Notes under the pieces: model-generated
Told to the model about the DNA's origin: nothing
What the model saw: the letters and a program-made list of their open reading frames with translations, nothing else
Database searches by the model: none
Translations under genes and position numbers: made by a program
Part shown: positions 15,613-24,500 of the stretch, in pieces
Numbering within the stretch: the first letter of the stretch is position 1
Layout of the letters: the number at the start of each line of letters is the position of its first letter
Assembly (NCBI RefSeq): GCF_008151785.1
Contig: NZ_CP036523.1
Span: 1,736,001-1,800,000, forward strand
DNA from: Peptacetobacter hiranonis
Lineage (GTDB): Bacteria; Bacillota; Clostridia; Peptostreptococcales; Peptostreptococcaceae
Reading direction: 5' to 3'
DNA length: 64,000 nucleotides

Positions 15613-18213
15613 TTAATCTAAATCTCTCATACCATCTGATATTTCTTTATTCTTAAAATCTCTATTTGCTAGTTTTACTGCTATTATACAAGTAGCTAGT
15701 GTAACAACTGCGAATATTATCGCCTGTGGATATGGGAATGTAAAGTCCATAAAATGCTCTATCCCCTCTGATTTATATACATCATTGTACCATTTAACTT
15801 CATTTAAAAGTTTATATGTAGCTAATGCTATACCACCTATTATACTCAATACCGCATATATAACAGCTTCGTACATATTCATACTATTCATATCTTTATC
15901 AGACATTCCCAATGCTCTCATTGTAAATATTTCTTTTCTTCTTTCCATTAAGTTAGATTTAACTGTGCAGAATATACTTATTGTTGCAATCATAAGTACT
16001 AATGTTGTATTAATAAAACCTTCTCTATAAGATTCTTCTTTATATTCATTTTGCATATTGTAAAATTCTTGTTTTATTTTAAACGATGCAGGTATATTTT
16101 CTTTAATATATTTTTCTACTTTTCTATTTTCTTCTATGTTATTTATATCCTTGTAATCTACAATTAGATTATTATATGCTTTAAATCCCAACAATTCTTT
16201 CATATTATCATCAGATGTTATTATCTCTAATCCTGAAGGCTGAAGAAAATCTCCATAAGACTGCCAATCATCTTTAAGAATAGCTCCTACCCTAACCTTT
16301 ACATTTCTTTTTTCTATCTTATCTCCATTATGGTATTTTACACCAAGAGTAATAATATCTCCGACCTCTAAATCTTTATAAATCTTATGATAATAATCTG
16401 TCTTTATTGGATCATAAAAACTATTAAATACAGCTACATTTACATAACCATTTGTTTTTTGTTCTATATCTTTTGCAGTTTTATTATCTAACATATATGG
16501 CTCTACAACATTTTTTATATCGCTATTTCCAAAAAATCTAAGATGATTTTGATATTCAACTTTTTCACTTCCATCTATTCCAAAGTATTCTATATAGTAG
16601 TCATTTATTTTATTTTTATCTTCAATAAAGGTTGCATCACCATTAAATCTAGCATTTGCAAATTTAACTGCATCCATATTTTTTATTTTTTCTATTTTAT
16701 TTTCTGGTATTTTATATGTTTCTGAATCATTTCCTATCCCCATAGATGATTCTATATCATATTTATGATATATTTTTCTTATATTATCATTTGCTTTGTC
16801 GTGTATACTTGAGAAAGTGTACATAATTAAGTATCCACAAAGTGTAATTACAAATATTGATATTACTGTTCTAGTTTTTTTAAGCCAAAGGTTTCTTACT
16901 CCCATATATCTGTAAATACCGAATTTATCTTGTACAAATTTACCTATCTTTGATTGTTTAGCTTTGTTTTTTTGTTTTGAAGAATTTGATATACTTTCCA
17001 TACATCCTACTCTTCCTATTTTTATAACTGGAACTATTGTAGCTAATGCTATAGATATAATAGATATTATAGTTGTTTTTGTTATTACTGTTGAATCTAT
17101 ATGGATTTTTGGTTTTACCTTTGCTATTTCCAAAGTACTATCTTTAAGTATATTAACTCCTATTCCTGTTATACCAATTCCAACTATAACTCCTATAGCT
17201 GTTCCTATTACAGCAAGTAGCAGCGATTGATATATTACCATAAATCTTATATCTCTCTTTCTTGCTCCAATAAGTCTTAGCATACTTATTTCTTTTAAGT
17301 ATTCTCCCCAAACTATATTCAGCATATTAAATACTAAGAGAACTATAGTTAATATTAATACTAAATTATTTGAACTTGTTTCAGCTAATTCTCTTTTTTC
17401 TTTAATCTTACTTAAAGCTGCTAAATAATTTCCATTTGGATTAAGTGATATTCTTCCAAGTTCATATTCCATAGCTACTTTTTCAACAAAGTTCCCCACT
17501 CTTTCTTCATCACCATTAAATCTCACTATTATATCGTATGTCAACGCTTCATAAGGTATTATGTTTTGTCCATTAAAGTCTCCATATGTATAACTAAGCC
17601 CTCTTTCTTGTTCTGAACCTGTTATATTTGAATTAAGTCCTGAATATACTCTTTTTACTACACCGACTACTTTGAAAGTTTTATTTTCAGAGTATAATTT
17701 TTCCTCTCCATTTGGAAGATTATAACTTTTTCTAAGTTCAAAAGATATTTTCTTTCCTATTGGATTTCCTTCTATACCTAAGTTTTTAGCACTTATTTCA
17801 TCTATTATTATTTCGTTGTTATTTTTAGGTATTTTGCCTTTAAGAATTTGACCTTTTCTATCGAAATACTTCATTGAATTATCATTTTCTCCATTAAATG
17901 ATTTTAATTCAACTCTAGTTCCATTATCCTTATTTATTAAATACCCTAAGTTTTGTACATTATCGTTATATCCTACTCTCTTATCTTTAGAAACTTGTTG
18001 CATTTTTTCTTTACTTATATCTACATACTCACAATGATAATCTCCATATGTTTTTTTATATACTTCTGCTTTATCATATGCTCTAGATATATCTATCATG
18101 TCTATAGAAATCATAAATGCTACTGTAGCTATTATCATAATAAGCATCATCAGACTTCTTGATTTATTCTTTTTTATATATTGTAAAGAAAGTTTTCTAT
18201 ATATTTTTTTCAT
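15613..18213 (-). CDS. FtsX-type ABC permease (permease 3)
   Basis: Two-half FtsX permease of 866 residues, the closest relative of permease 2 in this window; long stretches of both outer domains are the same. Differences cluster around residues 260-280 and in the region after EYKEESYREGF, so the two copies may have diverged where they contact their peptides. The start MKKIYRKLSLQY lies behind AGAGGTGAT. It follows peptide 3 across a hairpin and is the last gene of cassette 3, which has no maturase of its own. No ATPase partner is present. Confidence 0.9.
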   Translation of the reverse strand: MKKIYRKLSLQYIKKNKSRSLMMLIMIIATVAFMISIDMIDISRAYDKAEVYKKTYGDYHCEYVDISKEKMQQVSKDKRVGYNDNVQNLGYLINKDNGTRVELKSFNGENDNSMKYFDRKGQILKGKIPKNNNEIIIDEISAKNLGIEGNPIGKKISFELRKSYNLPNGEEKLYSENKTFKVVGVVKRVYSGLNSNITGSEQERGLSYTYGDFNGQNIIPYEALTYDIIVRFNGDEERVGNFVEKVAMEYELGRISLNPNGNYLAALSKIKEKRELAETSSNNLVLILTIVLLVFNMLNIVWGEYLKEISMLRLIGARKRDIRFMVIYQSLLLAVIGTAIGVIVGIGITGIGVNILKDSTLEIAKVKPKIHIDSTVITKTTIISIISIALATIVPVIKIGRVGCMESISNSSKQKNKAKQSKIGKFVQDKFGIYRYMGVRNLWLKKTRTVISIFVITLCGYLIMYTFSSIHDKANDNIRKIYHKYDIESSMGIGNDSETYKIPENKIEKIKNMDAVKFANARFNGDATFIEDKNKINDYYIEYFGIDGSEKVEYQNHLRFFGNSDIKNVVEPYMLDNKTAKDIEQKTNGYVNVAVFNSFYDPIKTDYYHKIYKDLEVGDIITLGVKYHNGDKIEKRNVKVRVGAILKDDWQSYGDFLQPSGLEIITSDDNMKELLGFKAYNNLIVDYKDINNIEENRKVEKYIKENIPASFKIKQEFYNMQNEYKEESYREGFINTTLVLMIATISIFCTVKSNLMERRKEIFTMRALGMSDKDMNSMNMYEAVIYAVLSIIGGIALATYKLLNEVKWYNDVYKSEGIEHFMDFTFPYPQAIIFAVVTLATCIIAVKLANRDFKNKEISDGMRDLD

Positions 18214-18234
18214 AATATCACCTCTTTATCCTGT

Positions 18235-18269
18235 AAAATAATAGGGGAGTTTAACTCCCCCATTATTTT
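18235..18269 (-). other. Attenuator-like hairpin after peptide 3
   Basis: Arms AAAATAATGGGGGAGTT and AACTCCCCTATTATTTT with one mismatch, between the peptide 3 stop and permease 3. It is the strongest of the three post-peptide hairpins. Confidence 0.75.
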
Positions 18270-18288
18270 ATGCATAAGTATATAATTT

Positions 18289-18468
18289 TTAATACATATT
18301 TGTTCCAAATGATGTAGTATGGTCATAACAATCTTGGCAACAATTATGTTTACATGGATTCTGATTATTTCCTTTACAAGGATCTGCCTGCATTTCAACA
18401 TCTTTTAGTTCTATTTTTTCCTTTATTTCTATTTTTTTACCTTTTAATAATTTTTCTTCTTTTCTCAT
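18289..18468 (-). CDS. Cys-rich RiPP precursor peptide 3
   Basis: A 59-residue peptide. The N-terminus MRKEEKLLKGKKIEIK is followed by the leader motif KIELKDVEMQADP (18-30). Core cysteines are 31, 39, 43, 44 and 47, with CKGNNQNPCKHNCC and a tail TTSFGTNMY. Ribosome site AGGAGG. It differs from peptide 2 mainly in residues between the cysteines and in the tail, where the aromatic residue after Ser is Phe rather than Trp or Tyr. Its cassette lacks a radical SAM gene, so modification would have to come from enzymes of cassettes 1 or 2. Confidence 0.9.
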   Translation of the reverse strand: MRKEEKLLKGKKIEIKEKIELKDVEMQADPCKGNNQNPCKHNCCQDCYDHTTSFGTNMY

Positions 18469-18663
18469 TTCTAAATCCTCCTGTTTTTTAATATTTTATA
18501 TATAAATCTGAACCAAAGTATAATCTCAAATAGTATCCTCTGCCAAATCTTTTTTTATCTTTTTCTTTTATTTTGTGTGCAGGCTGCTATTTTTAATCTT
18601 TTCAATTCAGTTAATATATCAAATTTAAGAATTTGTTATCTTTAATCTTCTTCCCTTTTCTTT
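18469..18663 (-). promoter_or_regulatory. Conserved 5' leader of cassette 3
   Basis: About 195 bases of mRNA leader. Blocks 18524-18547 and 18581-18597 match the leaders of cassettes 1 and 2, including the pairing-capable AAAUAG/CUAUUU elements. Confidence 0.55.
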
Positions 18664-18732
18664 AAAATAACATTTTTAATTATTAAAAACAATAGATTTG
18701 TCCCGAGTGGTAGGAAAAACGTCCTTAACGGT
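18664..18732 (-). promoter_or_regulatory. LytTR-controlled promoter P3
   Basis: Minus strand: ACCGTTAAG (18732-18724), 12 bp, ACCACTCGG (18711-18703), -35 TTGTTT (18692-18687), 17 bp, -10 TATTTT (18669-18664). The upstream box is the copy closest to the known AgrA half-site ACAGTTAAG. Confidence 0.87.
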
Positions 18733-18771
18733 AAAAATTTATCTTTACAAACAAAAAATAAGAGCATATAC

Positions 18772-18796
18772 ATCATTTTCATAACATATACACTCT
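18772..18796 (-). terminator. Terminator after histidine kinase 2
   Basis: Inverted repeat with arms GAGTGTATATG and TGTATATGCTC (several G-U pairs), followed on the minus strand by TTATTTTTTG. It separates HK2 from promoter P3. Confidence 0.6.
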
Positions 18797-18822
18797 CAAA
18801 TTTATAAACTCTATATTAAATT

Positions 18823-20259
18823 TTATCTCTTAGGAATCATTATTTTAACTTTAAACAAATTATCGTCGCAGAATATCATCATATTCCCATCATAATTTTT
18901 TACAGATTTTTCGACGCTTTTTATTCCTATTCCATGCTCAGATTTATTAAGCTTATCAGTTATAAATCTATCTCCAATCTTTTTAACCTCATTTTCTTTG
19001 CTATTTTCACAGATTATTACAAACATATCATCTGCCCACATAGAAGTTAGTTTTATATATTTTTTATTGCTTGTCATTTTATCACAGGCTTCTATAGCAT
19101 TATCCAATATATTTGCTAATATACTAGACATATCCATATTTTTAATAAATCCTGTGTTTTTAGAGTCAACATCAATATCGAACTCTATCCCTTTATTTTT
19201 GCAAATATTCATTTTTTCGTCTACAATTATATCAAAAAGAGAGTTTCCGCTTACTCTAGTTTTACGAGCTTCTTTTAGCTCATTTTGTAAGCTTACTATA
19301 TAATCTGACGTATCTTCTGAGCTTTTATTCATCATCTGTATATTGTATAGATGATTATTCATATCATGGTATAATCTTCTTATTTGATTTTGAGATTCTT
19401 CAACTTTTTCATAATAATCATTTTTAGTTTCTAGTCTATTGTATGCCTGTTTTTCTTTTATTCTTTCCTCGTTTTCTTTTTTCATCTCAATAACTATATA
19501 AATAGTTACTGTAATGGCTATTATTGCTAATTGTGGTACTACTTCCATAATAATTAAATATTGTTCAATTTGAAATGGACCGTGCATTTCTGCAAATCTT
19601 ACTAATATTTTTAGCATTATAAATACACTATTTACAAGAATAATGTATGATGCGTATACATATATTTTATTTTTTAAAATTTTATTTATAATCTTAATAA
19701 AAATAATAATTAATATACATACTAAAAATAAGTTTGCTAATACCTCTATATTAAATATATTCCAATCGTGTATATTTAAATTATGAACTATATTATCTGA
19801 TAAACTTTTACCAGTTTGAATTGCAAATAATATTCTTGGTATAATAATATCTGCAAATATACTTGTATATTGTCCAGATAGAATATATAAAAATATAAAT
19901 TTATTCCATTCAACTTTATATATTTTATTGTATATCAAGGTCATACTAACTATTATAACTATGTTTACTGTAATCCAGATTAAGTTTATTATTGAAAAAT
20001 CAAAATTTTTGATAATAGAAAATAGACTAAAGTAATTCTCTATATAATTTGTTTTTTCGTTATATATGATAGATAAATTCATTACATCAATGTATTTTGA
20101 TATGATAAATATAATCACTACTATAACTGATTGAATAGCTATGTTCTTCCATTTATCTATATCACAGTTTTTCCTATATCCAACTACAAAATTAACTATA
20201 CTGATAGATAAAACTATACTCACCAATCTTATAATTTCCGCTAATAATATATCACTCAT
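18823..20259 (-). CDS. AgrC-like sensor histidine kinase (HK2)
   Basis: GHKL-type sensor kinase of 478 residues, a paralogue of HK1. The N-terminal about 255 residues contain six or seven membrane segments. The acceptor motif RRLYHDMNNHLYNI, the N-box NILDNAIEACD and HGIGIKSVEKSVKN are all intact. The cytoplasmic half is much more like HK1 than the membrane half, as expected if the two sense different signals but share an output. Its ATG overlaps the RR2 stop codon. It lies just upstream of cassette 3. Confidence 0.92.
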   Translation of the reverse strand: MSDILLAEIIRLVSIVLSISIVNFVVGYRKNCDIDKWKNIAIQSVIVVIIFIISKYIDVMNLSIIYNEKTNYIENYFSLFSIIKNFDFSIINLIWITVNIVIIVSMTLIYNKIYKVEWNKFIFLYILSGQYTSIFADIIIPRILFAIQTGKSLSDNIVHNLNIHDWNIFNIEVLANLFLVCILIIIFIKIINKILKNKIYVYASYIILVNSVFIMLKILVRFAEMHGPFQIEQYLIIMEVVPQLAIIAITVTIYIVIEMKKENEERIKEKQAYNRLETKNDYYEKVEESQNQIRRLYHDMNNHLYNIQMMNKSSEDTSDYIVSLQNELKEARKTRVSGNSLFDIIVDEKMNICKNKGIEFDIDVDSKNTGFIKNMDMSSILANILDNAIEACDKMTSNKKYIKLTSMWADDMFVIICENSKENEVKKIGDRFITDKLNKSEHGIGIKSVEKSVKNYDGNMMIFCDDNLFKVKIMIPKR

Positions 20260-20975
20260 TATACATCCTCACCTACTGACCAGAAGTATCTATTCATCAC
20301 TTCTTTATACTTGCTTCTACTTATTGGAACAATAGATCCATCCTTCATAATAATATCCTTGTTTCCTATTTCTTTTATGTATATTATATTTACAACATAG
20401 CTTCTATGGCATTGTACAAATAGCTGCTTTTCAAGATTATCCATTATTTCTTTTAAAGTTCCTCTATATTCAAAATTGCCCTCTTTTGAGTATATTTTTA
20501 CCATTCTATTGAGTACCTCTATATACACAATATCTCTACTATATATTTTTCTAAATCCTGTTTCTGTTTTTATCTTTAAGAAACACCCCCTCTTTCTCGC
20601 TATTTCTATTACACATTCTTTTAGATTCTTTTCTATAACCTCATGTTGTACAGGCTTTTTAATAAATCTAAACGCCCTCACTTCAAAAGCTTCACTTATC
20701 TTATTTTCGATAGACGTTACAAAAAGTATCTCTGTCGTTCTATCATACTCTCTAAGCTTACGAGCTGTTTCCATACCATCTAACCCATCCATCTGTATAT
20801 CTAAAAACAGTATATCTATCTCATTATCAGATGATATATATTTTATAACATCCTCACCCTTACAAAACTCTCTTATCTCATACTCTGTACTATCTTCCTT
20901 CATACTTTCTATCACAGACTCTCTTATCGCATCTCTAATATCTAACTCATCATCACAAATTCCAATTGTTACCAT
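20259..20975 (-). CDS. LytTR-family response regulator (RR2)
   Basis: AgrA-like regulator of 238 residues with receiver (Asp59 in FLDIQMDG) and LytTR DNA-binding domain (FLKIKTETGFRKIYS...VQCHRSYVVN...VPISRSKYKEV). It is very similar to RR1, including the DNA-binding half, so both probably bind the boxes at P0-P3. It is coupled to HK2 downstream. About 90 bp of AT-rich sequence separates it from the hairpin after the GCAxxG gene, enough for its own promoter. Confidence 0.93.
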   Translation of the reverse strand: MVTIGICDDELDIRDAIRESVIESMKEDSTEYEIREFCKGEDVIKYISSDNEIDILFLDIQMDGLDGMETARKLREYDRTTEILFVTSIENKISEAFEVRAFRFIKKPVQHEVIEKNLKECVIEIARKRGCFLKIKTETGFRKIYSRDIVYIEVLNRMVKIYSKEGNFEYRGTLKEIMDNLEKQLFVQCHRSYVVNIIYIKEIGNKDIIMKDGSIVPISRSKYKEVMNRYFWSVGEDV

Positions 20976-21063
20976 TTCATTACCTCACACATAACCTTTA
21001 ATACTTATTTAATTACATTACTATTGTAACATAAAACTATTTTTGTAAAAGATTATTTAAAAA

Positions 21064-21093
21064 GGGACTACCGCAAATCATTGCAATAGTCCC
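21064..21093 (-). terminator. Terminator after the GCAxxG gene
   Basis: Arms GGGACTATTGC and GCGGTAGTCCC, followed on the minus strand by TTTTTAAA, 18 bp past the stop codon. It marks the right-hand limit of the peptide locus. Confidence 0.8.
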
Positions 21094-21111
21094 TCAATTC
21101 TTTATTCGATT

Positions 21112-21480
21112 TTATAAATCCTGTTTTAAAACTTCTTTAACAACTTCGTAGCTTACATCCATTATTTCAGCACAAGTAACTTTGTTTGCTTTTAATTCTT
21201 TACACATATGTGTTCCGTATCTACCATTTATTTCTTTCATAAATGCCTGAACGTATCTCTTTGCTATCATTTTATCCCCAGTAGAGTCATCTCTACCTTT
21301 TACTTCACCGATTATTATAGCGGCTGCATTTACAGCACCACATATACTTCCAACACCACATCCACCGCCAAGAGCAGTACATAATCTTACTGGTATAGAT
21401 GCATTAAATTCTTCGTTATATGCTATTATAAGTGATTCAGCACAGTTGTATCCCTGTTTATATATTTCTGATGGTTTCAT
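21112..21480 (-). CDS. C_GCAxxG_C_C family redox protein
   Basis: Small cysteine-motif protein of 122 residues. The family pattern is visible: GYNCAES (first Cys), GGGCGVGSICGAVNAA (the GCAxxG-like core), then HMCKEL and VTCAEIM. Members of this family are common in anaerobes and are thought to bind a metal or act in redox reactions, but their reaction is not established. The ATG at 21480 is chosen over one 23 codons upstream because GGGGAGAGGAAAG precedes it at the right distance. It lies about 75 bp after the dehydratase activase and may be read from the same transcript. Confidence 0.82.
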   Translation of the reverse strand: MKPSEIYKQGYNCAESLIIAYNEEFNASIPVRLCTALGGGCGVGSICGAVNAAAIIIGEVKGRDDSTGDKMIAKRYVQAFMKEINGRYGTHMCKELKANKVTCAEIMDVSYEVVKEVLKQDL

Positions 21481-21556
21481 ATTATCTTTCCTCTCCCCTA
21501 ATTTAATTTTTCCAAAGTTTATTATATTATAAGGAAAGGCAAGTATCAAGTAGATT

Positions 21557-24500
21557 TTATTTACTCTGCTTGATTTCAGTAAATGCTTTTGAAAGCATAA
21601 GTTTTATTCTGTTTAGCTGATTTACAGCACTTGCAGATGGATCGTAGTCTATTGGAATTATATTTGCCTTAGGTAATTGTCTTTTCATTTCTTTTATAAC
21701 TCCCTTTCCTATTATATGGTTAGGTAAGCATCCAAAAGGCTGCATACAGATTATATTGTCTACTCCATTTTCTATAAGCTCTAGCATTTCTGCAGGTAGT
21801 AACCAACCTTCACCAGTCTGATTTCCAGATGATACTACTCTTTCTACATCTTTAGCCATTTCACCAATCGGTTTTATTCCAGTAAATCTTTTACTACTTG
21901 TAAGTGCATCATTGTAAACTCTCTGATATCTTTCTACAATTTTTATGAATAATTTCCCAATAAATTCAGTAGATTTTTTACCTTCTAAGTTTTTATGTTT
22001 ATATATAGTGTTCTGGGCACAAGCCATGAAGAAGTTCATAAGTTCTGGTACTACTGCCTCTGCTCCTTCTCTTTCAAGTATTCCTATTAAGTCGTTGTTA
22101 GCTATAGGGTGGAATTTAACCAGTATTTCACCAACTAATCCAACTCTAGGCTTTTTGACATCTACTGTTTCTAAGTTATCAAATTCATCTACTATATCGT
22201 ATATATTCTGTTTAAATTCTTTAAACTTAGGTTTTTTAAGAGCTTCTATACATTTATTTTTCCATTTTTCATGAAGTGCATTTGTGCTTCCTTTTACCTT
22301 TTCATAAGGTCTAACTCTTGTCACAACTTTCATAAGTAAGTCACCATAGACAACCCCCATTAGAAGTCTTAGTCCCATAGCTATACTCATACTTTCTTTG
22401 ATACCACTCCGTTCTATACCATTTACACTAAGTGCAATAACTGGTATATTTCCAAATCCTGCATCGTGAAGTCCTTTTCTTAAAAATCCTATGTAGTTTG
22501 TCGCTCTACATCCACCACCTGTCTGAGTAATTGCTACAGATGTGTTTTCTAAATCGTATTTTCCAGATTTTAATGCGTGTATAAGTTGACCTACAACTAT
22601 TATCGCAGGGAAACAAGCATCGTTGTTTACATATTTAAGACCTTCTTCTATGATATCCTGACTGTAATCTTTTAGTATTTCTACTTTTATACCACTCTGA
22701 TTCATAGCAGCTTCAATAAAATCAAACTGCATTGGAGCCATTTGAGGAGCTAGTATTGTTCTTTCTTTAGTTATTTTATTATTTTTAGCGTATTGTATTT
22801 TCTTTGGTTCTATTTCACTAGATTTTATTCCATTTGCTTCTCTTTCTTCCATCGCAGCTTTTAGAGATCTTATTCTTATTTTTGCTGCACCTAGGTTATT
22901 ACCTTCGTCAATTTTTAGAAGTGTGTATATTTTATCTTTTTCATCTAGTATTTCTTTTACCTGGTCTGTTGTTACAGCGTCAAGTCCACATCCAAATGAG
23001 TTTAACTGCACAAGTTCAAGGTTATCATGCTCTCTTACAAATGTAGCTGCTTTGTAAAGTCTTGAATGGTAAACCCACTGGTCTACTACTCTCAAAGGTC
23101 TTTCAACTTTAGCTAGGTGAGATATTGAATCCTCTGTTAAAACAGCCATATTTAGAGAGTTTATAAGTTCTGGCATACCATGATTTATTTCAGGGTCTAT
23201 GTGGTATGGTCTACCTGATAGTACTATTCCCTTTTTGCCAGTTCTATCAAGGTATTCTAACGCCTTTTCACCCTGTTCTCTCATTTCATCTTTGAATGAT
23301 TTTTCTTCTGCTGTAGCTTTATCTACAGCTTCATTTATTTCTTTAGCTGTTATATCGCTGTAGTATTTAGATAATACTTCATACATTCTCTTTTTAAGTT
23401 TTTCTTTGTCGTTAATACTTATAAATGGTTTTATGTATGTTATGTTGTTTTCTCTTATACTATCGACGTTGTTTTTTATTACTTCTGAGTAAGATACTAC
23501 AACTGGGCAGTTGTAGTAGTTATCTGCTGTGTTATCTTCTTTGTTTTCGTTTGTTACACATGGGTAGAATATTGTTTTTATCCCTTTGTCTATTAAAGAC
23601 TCTATGTGTCCATGTACTAGTTTTGCCGGATAGCAAACTGTGTCAGATGCTATACTAGTTATCCCTCTTTCGTATAGCTTTTTAGATGATCTAGGTGATA
23701 GTACAACTCTAAATCCTAATTCATTAAAGAACGTAAACCAGAATGGGTAATCTTCGTACATATTAAGTACTCTAGGTATACCTATTTCTCCACGTTTTGC
23801 TTCATTTTCTGATAAAGGTTTGTAGTTGAATATTCTATCGTATTTATATTTATATAGGTTTATACTTTCTTTTTCTTCGTCATTTTGTACCCCACTGTAA
23901 AGAGCTTCTCCTCTTTCACATCTATTTCCTGATACAAATGCTTCATCTTCAGAGAATTTATTTATTGTAAGCAGACAGTGATTTGAGCATCCTTTACATC
24001 TAGTTACTTCAGCCTGAACGTGAAGTAAGTCTAATTCATCTGCTTTAAGCATTTTTGTAGGTTTTTCTGGGTTGTATTTTTCTTTTGCAACTAACGCTGC
24101 ACCAAAAGCTCCCATTAGCCCTGCAATGTTTGGTCTTATTACTTCCTTGCCAATCATCTTTTCAAATGCTCTAAGCACTAAATCATTGTAGAATGTTCCT
24201 CCCTGTACTACTATGTGCTCTCCTATTTCATTTAGGTCTTTCATTTTTATAACTTTAAATAGCGCATTTTTTATTACTGAATAAGAAAGTCCTGCAGATA
24301 TGTCAGCTACCTCAGCACCTTCTTTTTGAGCCTGTTTTACTCTAGAGTTCATAAATACTGTACATCTTGAACCTAAATCTACTGGATTTTTAGAATATAT
24401 TCCCTCTTTCGCAAATTCTTTTATATCCATTGATAGTGATTTGGCGAATGTTTCTAGGAATGATCCGCATCCAGAAGAACAAGCTTCATTTAATATTATA

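Noticed and set aside
18210-18401. Open frame of 63 codons over peptide 3
   Set aside because: It is an out-of-frame shadow; the peptide frame has the ribosome site and the conserved leader and cysteines.
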